From: Raoultibacter massiliensis
Lineage (GTDB): Bacteria > Actinomycetota > Coriobacteriia > Coriobacteriales > Eggerthellaceae
Assembly: GCF_900199545.1 (NCBI RefSeq)
Contig: NZ_LT962670.1
Span: 107,288-171,287 of the forward strand
Reading direction: 5' to 3'
Length of the DNA stretch: 64,000 nucleotides
Of this stretch, positions 28,394 to 38,012 are shown in pieces. The notes beneath the pieces were generated by a model. That model was not told the DNA's origin and did not search any database. It saw only the letters and a program-made list of their open reading frames with translations. Each line of letters begins with the position of its first letter. Positions within the stretch are counted from its first letter, which is position 1. The translations under genes were made by a program, and so were the position numbers.

Positions 28394-29080
28394 ATGGGCG
28401 CCCGTCCGACATCGAACATGAAATCGAGCCGAAGCGCCATGAGGGTGCGGCTTGCGTGCAAGCTGCGCGATACAACGGGCTCGTCGATTATTCTGGCGCT
28501 CGCATTCTTTATCGTCTGCGCAGTCGTCGGTGCGATTGTGCTCACGGCAGCATCGGTGAACACGAAGGCGACCATCACGTACGAAGAAACGCAGCAGGCC
28601 GAATATACCGTAACGAGCGCGGCCGATTTTCTAGGCGGCTGCTTGTCGGGTGCGGGAGTCGTGTGGAAGTACCCCGAAGGTTCGGAAGCCCCCGATTTCA
28701 GCGACCGTATGAGCTATGCCGATGAGGATGGGCTTATGACGGAGTTATGGGATAAATACGGAAGCAAGATTTGGGATAGCTACAAAAAGAACAGCGGGTT
28801 TCCGATAGACGATACGTTTACGATCAGCGTAGATGGATTCGACACCGTCTATGCAAGAATCTCCTTCGATGCCGATCTCAACGTGGTGGCGCGGCTGTCG
28901 CTGGCTTCGGAAGCCGATGCCGTCGGCAATTACGACGAGCTGGTCAATGTGCAGGCGACACCCCATTTCGATAACGCAGGAAAGCTGATTGCCGTCGACT
29001 GGAACGGCTACACCGTCGTAAAAGCCGCCTCGGCAAGCGATCCGGCTTCCGTTTCGTCGAGGGGAGGCGCAACCTCGTGA
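28394..29080 (+). CDS. PilX-like minor pilus component
   Basis: 228 residues from the ATG at 28394, right after the giant pilin stop; an ATG at 28367 would overlap it. There is no prepilin cleavage site, but a basic N-terminus followed by TTGSSIILALAFFIVCAVVG resembles the N-terminal helix of PilX-type pilus proteins. The rest is a soluble domain of unknown fold. The gene lies between two prepilin-like genes and overlaps the next one at TGATG. Confidence 0.6.
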   Translation: MGARPTSNMKSSRSAMRVRLACKLRDTTGSSIILALAFFIVCAVVGAIVLTAASVNTKATITYEETQQAEYTVTSAADFLGGCLSGAGVVWKYPEGSEAPDFSDRMSYADEDGLMTELWDKYGSKIWDSYKKNSGFPIDDTFTISVDGFDTVYARISFDADLNVVARLSLASEADAVGNYDELVNVQATPHFDNAGKLIAVDWNGYTVVKAASASDPASVSSRGGATS

Positions 29081-29454
29081 TGGCACGATGCGAAAAGCCG
29101 CTTCCCTCCCGTCTTCGCCGGGCGCTTTCGAGAAAGCTCTCATCGACTGCGGGCGATACGCTCGTCGAGATACTCACGGCTCTGCTCATTAGCGTCATGG
29201 CCGTTACTCTCATGGCAACGATGGTGATGACCGCAACAAACGTTACCTCGAAAAACGACACGAGGATGGCCGCTCTGTTCGAAGCTCAAAGCTCCCTTTC
29301 CGTTCCGAGCAAGAAGGATCTGGTGAGCAGCGCGGCTCCTGCGACGATATCGGGCGGGTCGATTGATTCGATAAGCATCAAGGTCGATATCTACGGAGAC
29401 GATGCGTTTTTGCGCTATGAGCTGTTCGACAACGGCATGATGGGTGGCAGATGA
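29080..29454 (+). CDS. Minor pseudopilin (PilV-like)
   Basis: 124 residues from the ATG at 29080, which overlaps the previous stop and follows GAGGGGAGG. A 25-residue basic leader ends AG, followed by DTLVEILTALLISVMAV. The Gly at -1 and Glu at +5 of a prepilin are present, but +1 is Asp instead of Phe. A short periplasm-side domain follows. It is probably a minor subunit that helps start fibre assembly. Confidence 0.65.
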   Translation: MARCEKPLPSRLRRALSRKLSSTAGDTLVEILTALLISVMAVTLMATMVMTATNVTSKNDTRMAALFEAQSSLSVPSKKDLVSSAAPATISGGSIDSISIKVDIYGDDAFLRYELFDNGMMGGR

Positions 29455-30050
29455 GATCGGTTCTCGACATAGCGCCCAAGCTTGTCCGCACTCTGCGCGA
29501 TCGCGTGGGCGATACGCGGGGCTTCACGTTGGCGGAGCAGCTCGTGAGCATCGTATTCCTTGGATTGCTTTGCGTCGTAATCGGCGTCGGCCTCAATGCC
29601 GCGCTCAACGCGTATCGCGTGGCGAACGAATCGACGCGCGCCAACGAACTGCTTACCCGAGCGGTTGAGGAAGTGAGCGACGAGCTTGCATTCGCTCCCT
29701 CGGTCGAGGGATCGGATTCGAAGGATCCGATTACGATAGCGGATTGCAAATTCGTGAGCCCAACGTTAAAGAGACCGGTCGTGATCGGAAACGATCCGAA
29801 CGGCGGCGGCATTACGCTTGTTTTGCAGGAGAGGGAAACGGGCGCGGACGGAACGGTTTCCACGCCTTTTCCGCGGGTGCTCGTCGCCTCGTCGCATGGC
29901 CTGACCGTTCAGATATCCGATGTGGCTTTTAATGTGAATAAAGACAATAATAATTATCAATATACTTGGAATTACACCATTGCAGTCACCCTGCAAGGAA
30001 GCTCCTCCGTCATCGCTTCGACCAGCATGACGGTTGCGTGGACAGGATAA
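29451..30050 (+). CDS. Minor pseudopilin (PilW-like)
   Basis: 199 residues, starting in an ATGA overlap with the upstream gene. The signal is TRG-FTLAEQLVSIVFLGLL, with Gly -1, Phe +1 and Glu +5. The remaining domain has alternating beta-like segments (GGGITLVLQERE, ASSHGLTVQISD). It is the last of the four leading pilin-type genes, five bases before pilB. Confidence 0.72.
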   Translation: MRSVLDIAPKLVRTLRDRVGDTRGFTLAEQLVSIVFLGLLCVVIGVGLNAALNAYRVANESTRANELLTRAVEEVSDELAFAPSVEGSDSKDPITIADCKFVSPTLKRPVVIGNDPNGGGITLVLQERETGADGTVSTPFPRVLVASSHGLTVQISDVAFNVNKDNNNYQYTWNYTIAVTLQGSSSVIASTSMTVAWTG

Positions 30051-30055
30051 AGAAA

Positions 30056-31750
30056 ATGGCATACAAACGGCTTGGTGATTTACTTACCGATGCGGGGCTG
30101 ATCAGCGATGAACAGCTCGATTTGGCGCTTTCCCATCAGAAGGGAACGAACCGGCGTTTGGGCGAGGTCCTCATCGACGAGGGCATCATCACCGAAGCGC
30201 AGCTCATCGAGGCGCTTCAGATGCAGCTCGGCATCGAGTTCATCGACCTTTCCCAATACGACATCGATCCCGAGATGAGCAGGGTCATTTCGAAGAACGT
30301 TGCGCGCACGTACAGCGTCGTGCCGGTTAAAGCTACGCCCGAAGAGGTTTTTCTGGCCATGAGCGATCCTCTCAACTTCCTTGCCATCGAAGCGGTGAAG
30401 ACGGCATCGCGCAAGCGCGTGGTTCCGATGGTCGCGACCAACGATGCGATCCAGCGCGCAATCATGACGCTGTACGGCAACGAGGGCGCTGCCCGCGCCA
30501 TCGAGGAAATGCGGCGAGAAGTCAAGGCCTCCGAAGACACCGCAACGTTCACCTCGTCGACGCTCGGCGACGACACCGATGCGCAAAGCGCCCCGACCGT
30601 CCGGTTGGTGAACAGCATTATCGAGCGCGCTGCGACCGAGCGGGCAAGCGACATCCATCTCGAACCCCGCGAATCGGATATGCACGTTCGCATGCGCATC
30701 GATGGAATCATGCGCACGATTCTTACGGTGCCGAAAGAATTGCAGCAGAGCGTGATCGCCCGCCTGAAGATCATGGGAACCATGAACACGTCGGAGCGCC
30801 GCATACCGCAAGACGGCCGCGCGAACGTGCGCATCAAGAAGCAGGACATCGACCTTCGCATATCAACGCTGCCCACGATCCACGGCGAAACCGTGGTCAT
30901 CCGTCTGCTCGACAAAGACGAGAAGCTTCTCGAGGCGGAGGGCATTGGGCTTGCGGGCGAAGATCTTGCAAAATACCGATCGCTCATCGGCGCAAGCAAC
31001 GGCATGGTTCTCATCGTGGGCCCCACCGGTTCGGGCAAGAGTTCCACCATGTACACGATGATTCGCGAGCTCAATACCGATGCGGTCAACCTCGTTACCC
31101 TCGAAGATCCCGTCGAGTACAACATCGACGGCGTGAACCAGGTGCAGATCAACGAGAAGGTGGGCATGACGTTCGCCGAGGGTCTGCGAGCGGTGCTGCG
31201 CCAGGATCCCGATATCGTTGCGGTAGGCGAGATTCGCGATGGGGAGACTGCCGAAATCGCCATGCGATCTGCAATCACAGGTCACCTGGTGCTCTCGACG
31301 GTCCATACCTACGACGCCGCTTCGACAATCGATCGCCTCATCGACATCGGAGTGGAGCCGTACCTCATAGCGAGCGGCGTAAGGGGCATCATTTCGCAGC
31401 GGCTGGTTCGCTGCGTATGCCCGCATTGCCGCGAGGCGTACGATCCCGACGAAGAGGAGCTCGCCTTGCTCGGCTTGACCGCCGCCTCCGATGCCAAATT
31501 CTATCGGGGTGCGGGCTGCCCTATGTGCTTCAACACCGGGTACCGTGGACGCACGGGCGTGTTCGAGATTCTCATACTGGACCGCGATTTGCGCTCCCGC
31601 ATCACCGGCGGCGCGACGCGCGAGGCCCTGCAGGATGCGATTGAGGCCACCGGGCATCATCAAAACATGGATCAGGGCCTTCGACGGCTCGTGCTTGCGG
31701 GAGTGACCACCGTTGAGGAAGCACGCAAAACGATGACTGCGATGGATTAG
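30056..31750 (+). CDS. pilB: Type IV pilus extension ATPase PilB
   Basis: 564 residues from the ATG at 30056; the longer frame from 29966 overlaps the upstream pilin. An N-terminal MshEN-type domain (LGDLLTDAGLISDEQLDLAL, RLGEVLIDEGIITEAQL) may bind cyclic di-GMP. The GspE/PilB motor follows: SDIHLEPRE, Walker A (IVGPTGSGKSSTMY), the Asp box VTLEDPVEYNIDGVNQVQI, Walker B region, and a zinc-binding CPHC plus CPMC pair ahead of GRTGVFEIL. It drives pilin polymerisation from the cytoplasm. The possible c-di-GMP input matters given the HD-GYP protein encoded nearby. Confidence 0.93.
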   Translation: MAYKRLGDLLTDAGLISDEQLDLALSHQKGTNRRLGEVLIDEGIITEAQLIEALQMQLGIEFIDLSQYDIDPEMSRVISKNVARTYSVVPVKATPEEVFLAMSDPLNFLAIEAVKTASRKRVVPMVATNDAIQRAIMTLYGNEGAARAIEEMRREVKASEDTATFTSSTLGDDTDAQSAPTVRLVNSIIERAATERASDIHLEPRESDMHVRMRIDGIMRTILTVPKELQQSVIARLKIMGTMNTSERRIPQDGRANVRIKKQDIDLRISTLPTIHGETVVIRLLDKDEKLLEAEGIGLAGEDLAKYRSLIGASNGMVLIVGPTGSGKSSTMYTMIRELNTDAVNLVTLEDPVEYNIDGVNQVQINEKVGMTFAEGLRAVLRQDPDIVAVGEIRDGETAEIAMRSAITGHLVLSTVHTYDAASTIDRLIDIGVEPYLIASGVRGIISQRLVRCVCPHCREAYDPDEEELALLGLTAASDAKFYRGAGCPMCFNTGYRGRTGVFEILILDRDLRSRITGGATREALQDAIEATGHHQNMDQGLRRLVLAGVTTVEEARKTMTAMD

Positions 31751-31757
31751 GGGCGCC

Positions 31758-32804
31758 ATGAACATCGTCGATCTTATAAGTCGGGCACATGACGTCAACG
31801 CATCCGATATCCATCTGGTGTGCGGCCTGCCTGTAAAATTCCGCGTCGGGGGGCGCCTCGTTTCGGCAACCGAGGAGACGCTTACCCATGAAGATTGCGA
31901 GCTGCTTGCCCGCGATCTTGCCGGTGGCCGCTACGATGCCATGAAGGACATCGGCGAGCTCGACCTGGCGCGCACGATAGCGGGGGTTCGCATCCGCATC
32001 AATCTGTTTCGCGCCCAAGGAAGCGTGAGCGCTGCACTGCGCCTGCTTTCCGACGAGATTCCCGATCTTGAAACGCTCGGGTTGCCGCCTGCCGTCATGG
32101 CTTTCCCAAGCATGCAGCGCGGCCTGATCGTGGTTACCGGCGAAACGGGCAGCGGCAAGTCGACAACGCTTGCTGCGCTGATCGATCGGATCAACCATAC
32201 GAGGGCTGAAAACATCATCACGATGGAAGACCCTATCGAGTACGTGTACAAGCCCGACCAGTCGATCGTTTCGCAGCGAGAGATCGGTCAGGATACCGAG
32301 AGCTACCACGCCGCCCTGCGCGCCGTGTTGCGCGAAGATCCCGATATCATCCTGATCGGCGAGATGCGCGATCTCGAAACCATCCAAACGGCGCTGACGG
32401 CGGCAGAAACGGGGCACCTGGTGCTTGCGACGCTGCATACGAAATCGGCGGCGGATTCGATCGACCGCATGGTAGACGTGTTTCCCGAGGGCTTGCAGCG
32501 CCAGATCCGCATGCAGCTCTCAACGTGCCTTGTCGCCGTGCTGTCCCAACAGCTGCTCCCCCGTCGCGACGGGATGGGGCGCGCTCTTGCATGCGAGCTC
32601 ATGATGGTGACTCCCGCCATCCGCAATCTCATTCGCGAAGGAAAGACGCCCCAGATCGCAAGCTCTCTTGCCACCTCGGCGGCGGCGGGAAGCGTGACGA
32701 TGGACAACGCGCTCATCAACCTTTACCGCGCCCGGGCGATCAGCGCCGAGACGGCGAGGGAAAACGCCCATGACCAAGACTACATGAGGAAGAATACGCT
32801 GTAA
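31758..32804 (+). CDS. pilT: Type IV pilus retraction ATPase PilT
   Basis: 348 residues. It has ASDIHLVCGLPVKFRV, Walker A (VTGETGSGKSTTLAAL) near residue 130, the Asp box MEDPIEYVYKPDQS, the His box TGHLVLATLHTKSAADSIDR, and the PilT-specific AIRNLIREGKTPQI near the C-terminus. It disassembles pili and powers retraction, so these pili should support twitching or DNA uptake. It overlaps pilC at TAATG. Confidence 0.94.
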   Translation: MNIVDLISRAHDVNASDIHLVCGLPVKFRVGGRLVSATEETLTHEDCELLARDLAGGRYDAMKDIGELDLARTIAGVRIRINLFRAQGSVSAALRLLSDEIPDLETLGLPPAVMAFPSMQRGLIVVTGETGSGKSTTLAALIDRINHTRAENIITMEDPIEYVYKPDQSIVSQREIGQDTESYHAALRAVLREDPDIILIGEMRDLETIQTALTAAETGHLVLATLHTKSAADSIDRMVDVFPEGLQRQIRMQLSTCLVAVLSQQLLPRRDGMGRALACELMMVTPAIRNLIREGKTPQIASSLATSAAAGSVTMDNALINLYRARAISAETARENAHDQDYMRKNTL

Positions 32805-34012
32805 TGCCGACATTCACCTACAGAGGAGTTACCGACGGCGGCATGCCGACCACCGGCGTGGTTGAGGCGTTCGACGAGATCGGAGCCATGGAGGCGGCAC
32901 GGACCCAGTGCAGGATCGTCCAGGAAGTCAAGCTCGTTCGCAAGCACAAGAACCTGCTTACCATGGACATCACGAAGCCGCGCGTAAAGCTGAAGAACCT
33001 CGCCATCATGTGCTCGCAGTTCTCGATCATTCTTGAAGCGGGCCTTCCCATCGGGCGGGCTGTGGCGCTTGTAGCCGAGCAAACCACCGATAAGTACCTC
33101 AAACGCGTGTTGGGCGATGTGGCTTCCGACGTAGCAGCGGGCCATGGATTTGCCGATAGCCTCGAGAGTAAGGGAGACAGTCTTCCGAACATGTTCATCG
33201 AGACGGTGCGCTCGGGCGAAGAAAGCGGTCATCTGCCCGAAGCGTTCTCCCGCCTGCACTCGTACTACGATAAGCGGTCGAAGGTCGCGGCAAAGGTTGC
33301 GAGCGCGCTGACCTACCCCATATTCGTCCTCATCATCGCGGTTGTGGTTGTTGCGGTCATGATGGTCATGGTCATTCCGGCCATGACGAGCATGATCTCG
33401 TCGCTTGGTTCGGATATGCCCGCGATCACGCAGTTTCTCATCGACGCTTCGACATGGACGCAGCAGAACATCCTCTGGGTCGTCCTCGTTTTGGCGCTCG
33501 TTATCGTGGGCTGCAAGCTTTACGGTCGCACCGAAGCCGGCAAAACCCTGTATGCGGTCATCAAACTGAGGATTCCGATTTTGGGAGTCGTATCGGTGTA
33601 TTCGGGTGCGGCGCAATTCGCAAATTCGATGTCCACGCTCATTGCGGCGGGACTGTCCATGCCACGCGCCGTGCAAGTTACCGCGCGCGTGCTTGACAAC
33701 CATGTGCTTTCCAGCGAAGTGGGCCTGATGGAAGTGGGGCTCACCGAGGGTAAGAGTCTCGGCGAATGCATGGGGGATGCGCATCACTTCCCCCGTACGT
33801 TGATCGAAATGGCTTCGGTGGGGGAGCAGACGGGCGAGCTCGAGGAGACGCTCGAGACGGTCGGGGCGTTCTACGATTCGGAAACCCAGCGCGTGACGGA
33901 TCGGGCGCTTTCTTTGCTCGAACCGGCATTGCTGGTGCTGATGGCGTTTTTTGCAGGTTTCATCGTTGTTGCGCTGTACCTGCCGATGTTCACCATGTAT
34001 GCGTCGATGTAG
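32804..34012 (+). CDS. pilC: Type IV pilus inner-membrane platform protein PilC
   Basis: 402 residues. Two GspF domains are present: the first with MCSQFSIILEAGLPIGRAV, the second with FANSMSTLIAAGLSMPRAV. Three long hydrophobic segments match the family (VLIIAVVVVAVMMVMVI, NILWVVLVLALVIVG, LLVLMAFFAGFIVVALYLP). It joins the motor ATPases to the growing fibre. Translation is coupled to pilT. Confidence 0.92.
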   Translation: MPTFTYRGVTDGGMPTTGVVEAFDEIGAMEAARTQCRIVQEVKLVRKHKNLLTMDITKPRVKLKNLAIMCSQFSIILEAGLPIGRAVALVAEQTTDKYLKRVLGDVASDVAAGHGFADSLESKGDSLPNMFIETVRSGEESGHLPEAFSRLHSYYDKRSKVAAKVASALTYPIFVLIIAVVVVAVMMVMVIPAMTSMISSLGSDMPAITQFLIDASTWTQQNILWVVLVLALVIVGCKLYGRTEAGKTLYAVIKLRIPILGVVSVYSGAAQFANSMSTLIAAGLSMPRAVQVTARVLDNHVLSSEVGLMEVGLTEGKSLGECMGDAHHFPRTLIEMASVGEQTGELEETLETVGAFYDSETQRVTDRALSLLEPALLVLMAFFAGFIVVALYLPMFTMYASM

Positions 34013-34130
34013 CGTTGGGTCGGCTTCGGCCGATGCGGGCTCGTCGTGCAGATAGAGAGGGTCCGGTAGAAAATGCCGGGAAGAAAGACGTTGTTCGATC
34101 GATTGGTCGAACGCAAAGAAAGGAAGTGTC

Positions 34131-34538
34131 ATGAAAGAGATGGTCAAGCGCATACGCGAGGAGAAGGGCGGCTTTACGCTCGCCGAGCTCCTCATCGTGG
34201 TGGCGATCCTGCTGGTGCTCATCGCCATCGCAGTCCCGTTGTTCACGGGAGCTCTCGGAAGGGCGGAGGCTGCTGTTGACAGCGCGAACCAGAGAGCTGC
34301 CACCTCTGAGGCGAAAGTCGACTATCAGTTGGGAAACAAGAGCGGTAGCGTAACGTACATATACTACTACGATGGAAACGGCAACGAGCTGACGGGATCC
34401 GGCCCAGATGCAAGCGGGACGGCACCCACGGGGGCTGTTTACAAGTACCAGCTGACGATCAGCAAGGGAGTGACGGATGCCGACAAAGGCGATATCAAAA
34501 TCGAATACGCCGATGGCAATGGCAAAATAACCGGTTAG
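34131..34538 (+). CDS. Type IV prepilin, likely major pilin
   Basis: 135 residues, the usual size of a small main pilin. The leader MKEMVKRIREEKGG is followed by FTLAELLIVVAILLVLIAI, a full class III signal with Glu +5. The short soluble domain is Gly/Ser/Asp/Tyr-rich and has no disulfide pair. A good ribosome site (AAAGAAAGGAAG) and a 118-bp gap after pilC suggest separate high expression. The peptidase gene follows. Confidence 0.85.
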   Translation: MKEMVKRIREEKGGFTLAELLIVVAILLVLIAIAVPLFTGALGRAEAAVDSANQRAATSEAKVDYQLGNKSGSVTYIYYYDGNGNELTGSGPDASGTAPTGAVYKYQLTISKGVTDADKGDIKIEYADGNGKITG

Positions 34539-34579
34539 CCGAAGGCTGGCTTGGCGTTTAGCACCCTACCGAAGACCGT

Positions 34580-35497
34580 ATGAGCGCATCTCTGTTTGAC
34601 ATAGCCCCCGCACTCGCAGCGTATCTCTCGATACTTGCTGCGGTGCTGGGGGCTTGCATGGGGAGCTTCATGAACTGCCTGGCATGGCGGCTCGTTGCAG
34701 GAGAAAGCGTCTTGCGAGGGCGGAGCCATTGCACCGCTTGCGGCGCGCAGCTTACGGCGATCGATCTGATTCCGATCGTTTCGTGGTTTGCCCTGCGCGG
34801 AAGATGCCGACACTGCAAGGGCAAGATCTCGCCTCGGTATGTCGTTGTGGAAATCGTCATGGCGGCTGTGTTCCTCAGCATTGCGCTCGAGTACGGGTTT
34901 ACGGTGCAGGCGCTTGCCTATGCGGTGCTTGCTTGCATTCTGTGCGGTGTCACGCTCGTCGATGCCGATACGTACACGATACCCAACGGATTCGTTATAG
35001 CCGGGTTGGCAACCTGGGCGGCTACGGTTTGGTTCATGAGTGTTCCTTCGCAGGGTTTTGGGCCGGGAACCATATTCGCGGCGCAGCTGGGCGAAGGGTT
35101 TTTGGCGGTGCTCGCAGATGGCGTTGCGGGCGGTGTGTTGCTCGGGGGTGGGATACTTGCGTTCTCGCTGTTGTTCGAACAGGTGACGAAGCGCGATTCC
35201 CTCGGCGGCGGAGATGTGAAGCTGTTGTTCGTGGCGGGGCTGTTCCTCGGCCTTCCGCTGGGATTGTTCAGTTTGCTGCTGGCCTGTTTTATCGGGTTGG
35301 CGATCGCGTTTGTTCTGAAGCTTTCCGGCGAGCCGTCGGATTCGGATGTGCATGGCGAATCCGATGACGGTTCAGGGGAGTTGGAAAGCTTCAGAACAAG
35401 GGCGATACCATTCGGACCCGCGATTGCCGCGGCGACGATGCTGACGCTTTTGATAGGGTCCCCCTGCATGGAGTGGTATGTGGGACTGCTGATGTAA
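34580..35497 (+). CDS. pilD: Prepilin peptidase (PilD/GspO family)
   Basis: 305 residues, polytopic. The N-terminal zinc module has CTAC (about residue 51) and CRHC (about 76) and is preceded by GSFMNCLAWRL. The two catalytic aspartates are in LVDADTYTIPN (about 128) and LGGGDVKLL (about 213, the GxGD motif). It cleaves the leaders of the four prepilins encoded beside it and methylates the new N-terminus. Confidence 0.92.
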   Translation: MSASLFDIAPALAAYLSILAAVLGACMGSFMNCLAWRLVAGESVLRGRSHCTACGAQLTAIDLIPIVSWFALRGRCRHCKGKISPRYVVVEIVMAAVFLSIALEYGFTVQALAYAVLACILCGVTLVDADTYTIPNGFVIAGLATWAATVWFMSVPSQGFGPGTIFAAQLGEGFLAVLADGVAGGVLLGGGILAFSLLFEQVTKRDSLGGGDVKLLFVAGLFLGLPLGLFSLLLACFIGLAIAFVLKLSGEPSDSDVHGESDDGSGELESFRTRAIPFGPAIAAATMLTLLIGSPCMEWYVGLLM

Positions 35498-35563
35498 TGC
35501 CGACTTGCCTGCGCGGGCGCTTGCAGGCACAGGGGCTTATGCGAGAAACGGATAAACGAGCGT

Positions 35564-36556
35564 ATGGGAAAAACATATACAGGAGTAGACATCGGCAGCA
35601 GCACGCTTAAGATGGCGGTCTGCGATGGCGACTCCATAAAGAAGATCGTTTTAGAAGAGCTTCCTGATGGCTTGATGGCCGAAGGGCGCATCACGAGCTT
35701 TGAGGCGATGGCCGATTTCATCAAGTCGTGCGCAAAGCGCTCCGGGGGAATGACGAAGCATGTCGCATTCGTTATCCCCCAAGTGGATTGCGTGACCCGG
35801 CGCATTCAGATGCCTGCAATGAGCATAAGGGATTTGGAGATGAACCTGCCCTACGAGTTTCGCGATTACATCACGCAGGGCAAGGATAAGTTCTATTACG
35901 ATTACGCCGTAGTGGGAACCAAGGAGCAACCCGACGGCACGCCCGAGGCGATGGATCTGCTCGCCGTCGCCGCTTCGAAGCAGGTTATCGCCGATTACGC
36001 GCGGATGTTCTCACGTGCGGGAATGAAGCTTGTCGTCGCTTTGCCGGTGGCGGCGGCGCTGCAGAACATCATTCGGGGAAACGCTGCGGCAAAGGCGAAT
36101 TGCTGCATCATCGATTTTTCGCACGCTTCGACGCAACTGCATTTCTTCGCGAACGGAGCCTACGATGTATCGCGCGCAATAGAGATCGGCATGGTCGATC
36201 TCGACCGCGCTCTTGGCGAATTGCATGGCATCGATGCGCATGCGGCGAGCGGGTATCGGCGCAGGGGTCTTCGCGATGAAAAGGAGCTCCAGGCTGTGCG
36301 CGGTGTTTGCGAATCCATTGCGGTTGAAGTGGGAAGGGCGTTGAGCTTCTACGGCTTCAACAATCCCGATACGTCGATCGATGCCGTTTACACCTGCGGG
36401 GGAGGCTCGATGGTCGAACCATTGGTAGCTACGGTGGCGGAATACATCGATCTCGATCAGCAGCCCATCACCGACATTCTTCCTGTTGCGGCGGATGGCG
36501 CCTCCTTGGCGTGCCAGTGCTCGGCGGCTGTTGGCGCTACGATGGGAAGGGGGTAG
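35564..36556 (+). CDS. pilM: Type IV pilus assembly protein PilM
   Basis: 330 residues with an actin-like (FtsA/PilM) fold: TGVDIGSSTLKMAV at the start (phosphate 1), CCIIDFSHASTQLHFF in the middle (phosphate 2) and AVYTCGGGSMVEP near the end (adenosine). It forms the cytoplasmic alignment ring and binds the N-terminus of PilN. pilN starts two bases after its stop codon. Confidence 0.88.
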   Translation: MGKTYTGVDIGSSTLKMAVCDGDSIKKIVLEELPDGLMAEGRITSFEAMADFIKSCAKRSGGMTKHVAFVIPQVDCVTRRIQMPAMSIRDLEMNLPYEFRDYITQGKDKFYYDYAVVGTKEQPDGTPEAMDLLAVAASKQVIADYARMFSRAGMKLVVALPVAAALQNIIRGNAAAKANCCIIDFSHASTQLHFFANGAYDVSRAIEIGMVDLDRALGELHGIDAHAASGYRRRGLRDEKELQAVRGVCESIAVEVGRALSFYGFNNPDTSIDAVYTCGGGSMVEPLVATVAEYIDLDQQPITDILPVAADGASLACQCSAAVGATMGRG

Positions 36557-36558
36557 CC

Positions 36559-37257
36559 ATGAACCTGCAAAAAGAGATATCTTTCGGCGCGCCCAAAAGG
36601 GTCGATTACCCCGTGAAAACCGACATCAACCTCATGAAAGCGGAAGTTACGCGGGGAAACACGCTTGTCAACATCCTTCTGTTCCTTGTGTTTTTGGTGC
36701 TGCTAGCGCTGTTCGTAAAGTTCGCCGTTGCGGATCCCCTTTCGACGGGAATGCAAAGCAGCCAGGCCCTTACCGCCGCTCAGGCGAAACTCGATGCGCT
36801 CAAGGCGGAAAATGCAAGCTATATAGAGTTGAACCAGGAGTACTCGAAATACATTCTCGACGGGTTGACCGAAGAGGAGATGAACCTTGTGGATCGCAAC
36901 GATCTGCTCGATCTTCTCTCGGAGACGGTCATGCGCGTGACTTTCGTATCAGGGGTGAAGGTCGTGGGCAATTCCGTTGCGATCTCATGCATAGGAGTCG
37001 ACCTCCAATATCTTTCGGAGGTGGTTCGGATACTCGATCACGATGAGCGCGTTGCCTACGCAACCGTATCGGCTGCACAAGAGGAAGACGGAGCCCTTCT
37101 TGCGGCAACGATTCAGATCGTGCTCAAAGAGGCTTCGGCGGCCGAAGCCGATGACGAGGCGGGGCAGAGCCCGTCGCCTTCGGATTCGTCGGGCGTTGAT
37201 CTTGCCGGTGCTCTGGGGGTAACGTCTTCGGCGGGAGGAGCAAGCGATGAAAACTAG
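36559..37257 (+). CDS. pilN: Type IV pilus assembly protein PilN
   Basis: 232 residues from the ATG at 36559, just after pilM and preceded by GGGAAGGGGG. A short cytoplasmic N-terminus (MNLQKEISFGAPKRVDYPV, containing the INL-type PilM-binding segment TDINLM) leads to one membrane helix (NILLFLVFLVLLALFV), a coiled coil and a small alpha/beta domain. A Ser/Pro-rich tail follows. It overlaps pilO by 11 bases. Confidence 0.8.
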   Translation: MNLQKEISFGAPKRVDYPVKTDINLMKAEVTRGNTLVNILLFLVFLVLLALFVKFAVADPLSTGMQSSQALTAAQAKLDALKAENASYIELNQEYSKYILDGLTEEEMNLVDRNDLLDLLSETVMRVTFVSGVKVVGNSVAISCIGVDLQYLSEVVRILDHDERVAYATVSAAQEEDGALLAATIQIVLKEASAAEADDEAGQSPSPSDSSGVDLAGALGVTSSAGGASDEN

Positions 37258-37846
37258 CATTTTGAACAGGTCATTCTCGACGCGAGAAAAAGGTTTGATT
37301 CTCGCGCTGGTCATCGTGTTGCTTGTTGCCGCCTACTATTTTCTGGTTGTGCGCAACGTTGCCGAAACCCAGGAAGCGAACGCGGCGGCCCTTGAGGAAG
37401 TGCAGAGCGAGATCGATGTGCAGCTTGCGATGGCTCAGGTTCGAACCAGGATGCAAGCCGAGCTCGACGAGCTCGGAACCCTTGAGAGGCTGCCCGAGGT
37501 TGCCGTGTACGACAACCTCAAGAACGTGCTTGCCGAACTCAACACCATTCTGGAGCAAACGAAGTCGTTCAACATCGTCTTCTCCGAACCGGAAGTCGAG
37601 GGCGAGACGGTGCGAAGGATCGCAGATGTCACGTTCACGGCATCTTCTTACGAAGACGCCTTTTCGGTAATCGAGCAGATGCAAAACGGAAGGTACCGCT
37701 GCGATGTGACCGATTTCGCTTTGGTGGCGACACTTGCGGCGGATGGAAGCGCGACAGCTGTGAACGCAACGCTCAAAGCAACGTATTTCGAGACGACGAA
37801 TGGGGCGCAAACCCTGAATGGTTTGGTCGAAAAGACCGCATCCTGA
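37247..37846 (+). CDS. pilO: Type IV pilus assembly protein PilO-like
   Basis: 199 residues. One N-terminal membrane helix (GLILALVIVLLVAAYYFLVV), a coiled coil (ETQEANAAALEEVQSEID) and a ferredoxin-like domain (VTFTASSYEDAFSVIEQMQ) are the PilO layout. It pairs with PilN on the outer side of the membrane. No PilP or PilQ follows, as expected for a cell with one membrane. Last gene of the pilus operon. Confidence 0.8.
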   Translation: MKTSILNRSFSTREKGLILALVIVLLVAAYYFLVVRNVAETQEANAAALEEVQSEIDVQLAMAQVRTRMQAELDELGTLERLPEVAVYDNLKNVLAELNTILEQTKSFNIVFSEPEVEGETVRRIADVTFTASSYEDAFSVIEQMQNGRYRCDVTDFALVATLAADGSATAVNATLKATYFETTNGAQTLNGLVEKTAS

Positions 37847-37866
37847 GTGGTTCCTGCGGAAATAGC

Positions 37867-37895
37867 TTGACCGCATCGCATCGCACAGGTAAAAT
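37867..37895 (+). promoter_or_regulatory. tRNA-Phe promoter
   Basis: TTGACC (37867-37872), 17-bp spacer, TAAAAT (37890-37895), 42 bp before the tRNA. Confidence 0.7.
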
Positions 37896-37936
37896 AATGC
37901 CCCGCGTCTCGAACTGAACGTTTGAGATACGTATAT

Positions 37937-38012
37937 GGTCGGGTAGCTCAGTTGGTAGAGCAGCGGACTGAAAATCCGCGTGCCGAGGGTTCAAGTCCCC
38001 CTCCGACCACCA
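37937..38012 (+). tRNA. tRNA-Phe (anticodon GAA)
   Basis: 76 nt with a full cloverleaf. The acceptor stem is GGTCGGG with TCCGACC (one G-U pair), the D-loop AGTTGGTA, the anticodon stem GCGGA/TCCGC around loop CTGAAAA, and the T-loop TTCAAGT. The CCA end is encoded. Confidence 0.96.
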
